In this document: piece after piece, positions 1-5,230 of the stretch
Numbering within the stretch: the stretch's first letter is position 1
How the letters are laid out: each line of letters opens with the position of its first letter
Assembly (NCBI GenBank): GCA_013697225.1
Contig: JACCXG010000198.1
Span: 1-5,230 of the forward strand
Length of the DNA stretch: 5,230 bases
Direction of reading: 5' to 3'
DNA from: Acidobacteriota bacterium
GTDB taxonomy: Bacteria > Acidobacteriota > Vicinamibacteria > Vicinamibacterales > 2-12-FULL-66-21
Translations under genes and position numbers: made by a program
The notes under the pieces: model-generated
Databases searched by the model: none
The model's input: only the letters and a program-made list of their open reading frames with translations
What the model was told of the DNA's origin: nothing

Positions 1-3000
1 TTCGGGAACACAAGCCGTGCCTGGTCGTACACCGAGCTCCACATGCCGGGCGCGCTCACCCGCGCATGCAGGTCTTCGTATTCAGCAATCAGCCCTGGCA
101 GCGCCCGTTCGACCGCTCCGGCCGCCATTGCTTCGTACACGCAGAGCTCCGTCTGGCCGACAACGCTCCAGAAGTCCGGATCCTCACGAATCTTCTTCTC
201 GAGGCTCTGACGGATGGCGTCGACTGCGGGGCCATTCAGCTCGAGAGGGCCAGCCTCGCAGACGATGTCGCCGGCAAGGCGGTTCAGGCTGGGATAAAAG
301 AGATCCGGAACCCCGCCCTCGCGCCCCAGTCGCTCAGCCTTCTCGTAGTGCAGCCGCATGGCCGCGAGTGCGGCCTCCTCTTCGCCTGCACCGCCAGCCG
401 CGGCATCGATCATCGCCTGCCGCTTGTACGCGGATCCGAGCAGGCTCTCCCGTTCCATCGTGGACTGCACCGCGACGAGCGCCTCGAGGGTGGAGATCGC
501 CTGCGACAGAATCTGTGTCGAGGCGTGTGCGGCTGCCGCCAGGGCACCCTCCGCGTCGCGGAGCGCCGGTGATGCGGGGCCGCTCTCCTCGCTTGCGGTT
601 TCCTCAGGCTTCGCAGGGGGGCGCGCCGCGTCACGTGCCGCAACCGCCGCATCAACTGTGGCCCACGCCTGGCGGACCTGCAGGTTGGCACGCTGCTCCG
701 CCGCTCGGATGCTTGCGGTGCCGTCGTTTGCCGCAATTCCCCTTCCGTACCACGCGATCGCCTCGTTGCGGCCTCCAGCCGCGGCCCACGCGGTGCCAAA
801 CGCCTCGGCCACGGTCCCCATGCGCCCCCACTCTTTTCCGAAGCGCTCCTCCAGGTAGCGAATCCGCGCGCGCTGGGTCGCGGCGGCCACCCCCTGGAAC
901 GTACTCTGGACGGCGAGCGTCTGCAGCGCCAGCACGAGACCCGGAGGAGAGCCGACCCCGGCGTACTCGTCCTCCATGGCCCGCCCCGGCCGCTGCGGGT
1001 CACCGGCCTCAGGCTCGAAGAGCCAGTCGGGATCGCCGTAGCACTGATAGGCCGCCCAGGTATTGCCGCCCAGCGCGTACGCTTCTTCCCGCGCCTCCGC
1101 GACGGCATCCAGGAAGCGCCGCTTCCGGAGCAAGGCGCGGTAGAAGGTTGTGGCGAAGACCTTTGCGGGCTCGTCTTCCACCGCCCACCCGGCGGCCACG
1201 ACGCAGCGCACCCCGATGTTGATCAGCTCTTCGGCGACCCCGGCGGCAAACTGCGCCCGGTTGGGCAGGCTTGAATCGCCCCTTCCCGGGAACGACTCCT
1301 CCGCCCTGCGGGCGGCGAGGTGACAGCAGTTGACGAACACGAGCTCCGGCACGGTGCGCATGTTGCGCAGCTCGCGCGGGCCCAGGAATACGCCGTTCGA
1401 CAGGACGACGCCCCTCGGATCGCCGCTCGACTTCGGCGGCTCGCCGTGTCCGGCGATGTGAACGATCCGCCACTCCCGCTCGAGCAGCGTGTTGACTACC
1501 GTACGCGCATCCGCCCCCACCTTCTTCTCATCGTCCGTGCTGATCAAGCTTCTGATGCGGTTACCGGTAAGGCCGCGGGAGGAGCGGAACTGGGACTCGA
1601 CAGCGAGCGCTTCTTCACGCGCGCCCGGAAGCCGCGGGTACTTCGCCGCATCGCAGTCGGGCTCCCCGATGACGAGCACGCCGGCATCGGCGCCCGAGTC
1701 CCTCACCTGACCGCGAAAATCTGCCGTGCGAAGCTTCCGGAGCAGCTTGGCGCGGATGGCCCACGGCCGGACATCGCCGCTGCCGGGGACCGTGGTATCG
1801 AGCAGCTCCCAGGGGATGGCGGCCGTGCGCCGGTCGAGCTCGATCTGGAACTCGGTCGTGCCGGCGAGGTACGGTTCCATCTCCTGCGGCACCAGCAGCT
1901 TGAAGAGGGTGTGCCCGATACGGGTGTCGGTATTCCGGTCGTTCGAGGATTTCTGCACCAGGTCCCGCAGCAGTGCGCTTTGCATGGCCTGGGCGCGGAT
2001 CTCGGTGCGGGCGCGGCGCGTGTCGAGCGTGTACGCGATCAGCTGCTGGCCCTGTGGACCATCCTCCGCAACCGCGGTGATGAAGTCGTACTCGGCGCCG
2101 CGATATCCCGAGTCGATCGGACGCGGCAGTGCGCCGGTCCCTGACTGCACCGTGCCGGTGACAACGAACCGCCCCGGAGACGCAGCGGCCTGCATCTGCA
2201 GCCCGCGCCAGGCCTCCGTGGCGCGGTCCATGTACAGCTCGATGAGATGGAGGTGTCCGACCCGCGGCCATCTCAGCTCGCCGGAGGGGGTTTCCGCTAA
2301 GCGCTCGATCCGCTCGTTCGCCTCGCCTACGCCCTGCGCCACGAGCTGCGCGGACTGGCCGGCCGCGATGCCCGTTCCACCGCTGCCGATGAGGGTGGCC
2401 GCGAGGTCGAACGTCGGGGGGACGTCCCGCCGCTCCGCCATTCGCTGGGCCCAGGCGAGCACCGCCTGCCGCACCGTCCGGACGAGGTCCGCGCCGCGCA
2501 GCTTGCCTTCCTCACCGAGCCCCGCCACCATGACCGCTTCAGGACGTGGCGCTCTCCACGGGTTGTCTGGGGCGCTCCTCATGTTGACGAACACCTGGTG
2601 TTCACCAGGGGCATCGGGGTAGAGCCCTGCCTGGAGTGACGCCTTCATGGCGCCGCCGATGAGCGAGTCCATCACGCGCTCGGTGCCGGTCAGCCGCAGG
2701 GAGCTGTAGTGGCCGATGAGGAGCGGTTGCCGGATGAACGTCAGGTCTCCGTTGACGACGGTGACCTGCAGCGCGGCGCCCTGGCCGGCGGAAGGCCCCG
2801 GCGCTCCGCCCGAGGGCAGCGCGAGGGGGTCGAGATCCCCTTCCGGAGGACGCAGCAGGGCACTGGCGCGCGAGGGCCTGCTGTGCACCACGGCCCCGGT
2901 CACGTCGGCCTCGGGCTGGGTGACTGGGGGGACGTAGGCCGGAAGGAGGCTCGTGTTCCCTTCCTGAAGCAGTTCGAGGTAGCCATCGAAAGCCGGGCGC

Positions 3001-5230
3001 CTTCTGGGCAAATCGGCGTGCGGGGCATCGGCAACCCAGGCGCGGACTCCAGGCAGCAGGGCACTGGCATTGCTGACGCGGCCGTCTCCCGCGTCGTGCG
3101 CCTCGAGGTAAAAGAAGCCGCGATCCGTGTTTTCGAACGCCACCGTGGTGCGTGGCGCCCGACCGAGAACGATGACCAGCTTGCCCTTTGCGCCGGGCAG
3201 GTCCGCCTCCCGCTGCGCGTCGAGCCGGCGGCGAAAGGCCACAGCCGCGTCGAGCACCTCTTGCTTGGGAATGCCCCATTTCAGCAGATCCAGCTGCGGT
3301 TCCAGGCTGTGCCACAGGCTCCGGAGCCGCACCCGTTCGAGATCCGCCTCCGCGAGCCGGTTCCATGTCGCCTGCTGCGACAGGTTCAGCGCCGGATCGA
3401 GCAATCCTGCCTGCAGCTGGAGGAATCCGGGAAAACCGGCCATCAGGACACGTGAATTCAGGTCCCGGAACGGGGCATCGATGAAGGCCAGCGAGTGACC
3501 GAGCGTGTCGTCTCCCGACAGGACCTGCATGGGGGCCCACATCCCTGCGTTTGGTGTACCCATGAGCAGGACGCGCGCGCCTGGCGTGGACAGCATGCGG
3601 TTCCACACATCCGGAGCTTCGAGCTGCAGGGCGCGCGCGACGAGCCCGCCGGAGGAATGGGCAAGCAGACGAACAGGCTGACCGCTCGCGCGCCGCGCGT
3701 CGATGGCCGCGTCCACCGCTCCGGCAAGGCGCCTGGCTTCCGCTTCAATCGGCCCGCGCCAGTCATACGCAAACTCGATGACGTCGTGCGTGTCGGACAG
3801 AAATGCCGACAGCCCCTCGTAATAGCCCTCGATCGGCCCATCAGGCTCGACGTGGGTGGCCTCGCTGTACTCGAGCCTTTGGAGTCCGTTCACCAGCCGC
3901 CAGGAGAGCCAGACACGTTCCCCGTCCACCTTGAGGTTGCTCCCCAGCATGCCGGGCAGCACGAATACCGCCGGCTTGCCGGACTCCCGGGCGCCGGCCG
4001 CGCCGCCCCGCCGTGCGCCCCGAACGCCGGTCGATGACTCGCCCGCCCACGACAACGGCCCGATCGTCCGGAATCCCTGTGGCGCATCGTCGATGAGGCC
4101 GCTCACGATCGCATCAGCTGTGCGCTCGTTGGCGAAGTAGCTGAAGTGCGAGACCGTGCCCCCCTGATCGAGCCTGAAGGTCGCGCTCGACGCACGCGGC
4201 GCGCCGCCATACATCGACCGCGTCTGCACGACGAGATCGTTGTCGGTCCAGTAGAAGGCATCCGACAGCAACGTCTTCAGCCAGGAGATCACCGAGTCCC
4301 CGGCCATGTCCCCGGCCACAACGCGCAGGTCGCCAGGGACTGGCGACCCTACCTGGTGCAGCCACTGTATGAGCGGGCTGCCGGGCATCTGCGCGGCAAG
4401 CCCCGGGATCGTCTCAGGGTCTGTGCGGTACTGCGCGACAGAGCCGAGGAAGTCCACGAGGGCGGGGGCCACGGGTATCCCGGCGAGCTCCAGCGTCCAC
4501 TTCAGCACGGACACGTAAGCGTCGAGCCGCTTGGACGCCAGCAGGGTACCGCGCGCCGGGCACGCCACGCGCACCACACGCTCGACGCCGATCTTCTTGC
4601 GCCGGACCAGAGTGACCAGCTCCTTTAGGGCAGCGTGCTGCGTCTTGTACTCGGTACCCGCGAAGAGCGAGAGGTCTTCGAGCGGCGCCGCACAGGCCTG
4701 CGCAAGCACTTCGGCGACGAGCCCGCCTCGCGAGTGCGTCACCAGATGCAGCCGGGCTCCGTCGTCCAGCGTCCGGGCCAGCAGCAGCGCGTTCTCTATA
4801 GGGCTGTGTCCGAGCGTGGGGTGATCCAGCGCATACACCCGTCCGCCGTAATGACGGAAGAGTGACTGCACGCGCTGAGGGTGGTGCGACCAGAGCCTGC
4901 CGAACGTGCCGTGAGTCTCCGAAAAAGTTCCATGGACGAGCACCAGCAGCGGGCCGCCGTTGCCGGCAGACACTCTGGTCAACGGTGCCGCCCCCCCGCG
5001 GAGCTTTGGCAGGGTCTCGGGCGACAGCGCGTACACGCCCGGCTCGACCTGCGCGTCCACCAGCTTCACCACGTGAGAGGCGGCCAGCCCGGCCGCTCTG
5101 CCCATGGCCAGATCGGTGACGACATCCATCGCGGAGATGAGCACGCTCCCCAGGAGTCCCCGTGCGCCACCGCGCGTCTGGGGCCCCTCCTCGACCCCGC
5201 GCCATCGAAGCTGCGGGGGCAGCTCGATGG
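1..5230 (-). CDS. Giant multidomain CHAT-domain protein with two alpha/beta-hydrolase domains and TPR-like C-terminus (partial at both ends)
   Basis: One reading frame stays open through the entire window on the minus strand: 1742 complete codons (5228 down to 3), with no stop and strongly GC-biased third positions. The product reads as real protein throughout. Order of parts: hydrolase 1 (about residues 90-375; H99-G100, S166, D331, H361), hydrolase 2 (419-763; S525, D715, H737), flexible linker (764-819), a central domain of unknown role (820-1090), a CHAT cysteine protease (1091-1408; H1261, C1302) and a helical TPR-like tail (1409-1742). All motifs fall in the same frame, so there is no frameshift. 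The start cannot be set: in-frame ATGs at 5127-5129 and 5103-5105 lack a convincing ribosome binding site, and the codons before them still look coding. No signal peptide is visible. The tail resembles the last part of such proteins, so the stop probably lies shortly beyond position 1. The cellular role is unknown; regulated proteolysis coupled to a lipase-like activity is inference. I am sure of the gene and its domains, not of its function. Confidence 0.96.
3..1004 (-). other. Helical C-terminal region, TPR/TRAFs-binding-like (incomplete)
   Basis: Residues 1409-1742 are alanine-, glutamate- and arginine-rich and look almost entirely helical. Two parts resemble tetratricopeptide-type pairs: around FGKEWGRMGTVAEAFGTAW then AWYGRGIAANDGTASIRAAE (about 1457-1515), and around ERESLLGSAYKRQAMID then ALAAMRLHYEKAERLG (about 1592-1635). 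They are separated by an acidic, Pro/Ala-rich linker (about 1533-1556, including KPEETASEESGPAS). A further segment has DPDFWSVVGQTELCVYEAMA and ISEYED-like helices near IAEYEDLHARV. The arrangement recalls the TRAFs-binding or DUF4071-type tails found after CHAT domains in other bacterial proteins. Such repeats commonly bind a partner or sense a signal; that role here is inference. The frame is still open at the window edge. Confidence 0.65.
1005..1958 (-). other. Domain 4: CHAT cysteine protease domain (caspase/separase clan CD)
   Basis: Residues 1091-1408. Landmarks in order: LFKLLVPQEMEPYL and FQIELD; IPWELLD (1138-1144), the hallmark entry motif of CHAT domains; VLVIGEPD (1184-1191) and RLPGAREEA (from 1199); VHIAGHGEPP with catalytic His H1261 (1446-1448); GVVLSNGVFL; LVFVNCCHLAARRAEE with the catalytic Cys; GVRCVVAAGWAVEDEPA; and AYQCYGDPDWLFEP. 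Aligning VFVNCCHLA with the usual VVLSACETG places the nucleophile at the second cysteine, C1302 (1323-1325), with C1301 in the usual Ala position. Both dyad residues are intact, so the protease is probably active. Known CHAT proteases cleave partner proteins after activation, as in bacterial gasdermin loci and the type III-E CRISPR TPR-CHAT (Csx29). The substrate here is unknown and could be the protein itself. Confidence 0.93.
1959..2771 (-). other. Central conserved-looking domain of unknown function
   Basis: Residues 820-1090. The region starts with LQVTVVNGDLTFIRQPLLIG and then SLIGGAMKASLQAGLYPDAP. Next comes AVMVAGLGEEGKLRGADLV (G903-L904-G905, 2514-2522), a glycine-rich block IGSGGTGIAAGQSAQLVAQG (947-966), then WPRVGHLHLIELYMDRATEA (987-1006) and an alpha/beta part around AEYDFITAV and LDTRRAR. 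The first half (a strand, a helix with an aliphatic face, then VxVAGLG-x-x-x-KL and a helix) is reminiscent of the macro-like N-terminal domain of leucyl aminopeptidases (M17), but no M17 metal-binding catalytic core follows. I do not assign a function. It may be a ligand-binding or scaffold module coupling hydrolases to protease. The C-terminal border with CHAT is approximate. Confidence 0.6.
2772..2939 (-). other. Pro/Gly/Ala/Arg-rich flexible linker
   Basis: Residues 764-819 are dominated by Pro, Gly, Ala, Ser and Arg, including VVHSRPSRASALLRPPEGD and LPSGGAPGPSAGQG. No secondary-structure pattern or conserved motif is evident. It separates the two-hydrolase half from the central and CHAT half, so it may act as a hinge or as a place where the protease releases the hydrolase part; the latter is inference. 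Confidence 0.65.
2940..3974 (-). other. Domain 2: LCAT/PGAP1-like alpha/beta hydrolase
   Basis: Residues 419-763. It opens with PAVFVLPGMLGSNLKVDG (G426, 3951-3953), the typical first strand and oxyanion turn of lecithin:cholesterol acyltransferase-like and PGAP1-like lipases. IEFAYDWRGP resembles the family's conserved YDWR segment. The nucleophile elbow is LLAHSSGGLVAR with S525 (3654-3656), followed by LLMGTPNAGMWAPMQ. Late in the domain are AGDGRVSNASA with D715 (3084-3086), like the DGxV acid motif, and DAPHADLP with H737 (3018-3020), the likely catalytic histidine. The domain closes with GYLELLQEGNTSLLP. All three expected catalytic residues are present and in the usual order, so it is probably an active acyl-ester hydrolase or acyltransferase. 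It differs in sequence from domain 1 and does not look like a recent tandem copy. The substrate is unknown. Confidence 0.85.
3975..4037 (-). other. Basic Gly/Ala/Arg interdomain linker between the two hydrolases
   Basis: Residues 398-418 read SSTGVRGARRGGAAGARESG followed by Lys. The stretch is low in hydrophobic residues and carries four arginines (R403, R406, R407, R414), in contrast to the compact domains on either side. It probably forms an exposed flexible tether. An exposed arginine-rich loop is also a possible proteolysis site for an arginine-preferring CHAT/separase-type protease, but that is inference. Confidence 0.6.
4104..4961 (-). other. Domain 1: N-terminal alpha/beta hydrolase (DUF7379-like)
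   Basis: Residues about 90-375. A hydrophobic strand runs into an oxyanion-type His-Gly motif (LLVLVHGTFSETHGTF; H99-G100). The nucleophile elbow is THSRGGLVAE with S166 (4731-4733), a Thr-for-Gly variant of GxSxG. The block VACPARGTLLASKRLDAY follows, in the place where lipase-like folds usually carry a G/S-x-P-x-x-G-T motif. The likely acid is D331 (or D329) in TDNDLVVQTRS and the likely base is H361 (4146-4148) in VSHFSYF. This arrangement is typical of the lipase-like domain at the front of large bacterial CHAT proteins, which I believe is catalogued as DUF7379 (from memory, not searched). The triad looks complete, so an esterase or lipase activity on an unknown substrate is plausible; a binding-only role cannot be excluded. 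Confidence 0.85.

Noticed and set aside
17..1222. 401-codon plus-strand open frame
   Set aside because: The product is Arg/Pro/Ser low-complexity with no motifs, and it lies antisense to the CHAT and C-terminal coding sequence. Long antisense frames are expected when third positions are nearly all G or C.
1320..2622. Plus-strand open frames at 1320-2144 and 1726-2622
   Set aside because: Both run antisense to the CHAT and central domains, overlap each other in different frames, and have no recognisable domain or convincing ribosome binding site.
2602..3606. 334-codon minus-strand open frame, and similar ones at 410-1108, 1009-1473 and 1615-2271
   Set aside because: These are out-of-frame shadows on the same strand as the real gene, of Arg/Pro/Gly-rich composition and without domains.
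2709..4037. Plus-strand open frames at 2709-3455 and 3495-4037
   Set aside because: They are antisense to the LCAT-like hydrolase, whose catalytic motifs are clear in the minus-strand frame. Their own products are Arg/Gly/Pro-rich without motifs.
4991..4997. Run of seven C (seven G in the coding strand) near the start of the gene, considered as a phase-variation tract
   Set aside because: A seven-base run is unremarkable in DNA this GC-rich, the frame is intact across it, and no promoter or start site is placed nearby to suggest slippage control.
5103..5129. In-frame ATGs at 5127-5129 and 5103-5105 as the true start codon
   Set aside because: No well-spaced AGGAGG-like site precedes either, and the upstream in-frame residues (IELPPQLRWRGVEE onward) look like coding sequence that continues out of the window, so the start is left open.
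4414..5205. 263-codon minus-strand open frame in another frame, beginning near the window edge
   Set aside because: It overlaps hydrolase 1 out of frame. The product is Arg/Ala-rich, and the HGTF, THSRGG and SHFSYF motifs exist only in the long frame.

Overview
The whole window lies inside one very large gene on the minus strand. In the frame whose codons start (in + coordinates) at positions divisible by 3, I translated the complement codon by codon from 5228 down to 3 and met no stop: 1742 consecutive sense codons, open at both ends. Neither the start nor the stop codon can be placed inside the window. Residue numbers used here count from the first complete codon in the window (residue 1 = 5226-5228); the true protein starts further upstream. 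No intergenic DNA, RNA gene, promoter, terminator, mobile element, CRISPR array or significant repeat is visible.

The protein is a mosaic, N to C: (1) an alpha/beta-hydrolase domain of the kind found at the head of large bacterial CHAT proteins (probably the DUF7379 family), with a His-Gly oxyanion motif and a THSRGG nucleophile elbow; (2) a second, different alpha/beta hydrolase resembling lecithin:cholesterol acyltransferase (LCAT)/PGAP1-like lipases (LPGMLGSN, AHSSGG, TPNAG, and a late Asp and His); (3) a Pro/Gly/Ala/Arg linker; (4) a central region with no assured function, containing VVNGDLT, GLGEEGKL and GSGGTGIAAGQSAQ blocks; (5) a CHAT caspase/separase-type cysteine protease with intact His-Cys dyad (HIAGHG and NCCHLA); (6) an alanine-rich helical C-terminus resembling TPR/TRAFs-binding repeats, split by an acidic low-complexity linker and still open at the window edge.

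The DNA is very GC-rich, with codon third positions almost all G or C and only one TTA codon seen. This fits a high-GC bacterium with a large genome (for example Gemmatimonadota, Myxococcota, Acidobacteriota, Actinomycetota or a high-GC proteobacterium); the sequence alone does not decide between them. The GC bias also produces many long arginine/proline-rich open frames on both strands, which I judge to be shadows.

The likely logic (inference) is a single-polypeptide sensor/protease/effector: a TPR-like module senses or binds a partner, the CHAT protease is activated, and one or both lipase-like domains are the output or the substrate. CHAT proteases are known to activate bacterial gasdermins and to act in type III-E CRISPR (TPR-CHAT), so a stress-response or defence role is plausible but unproven.
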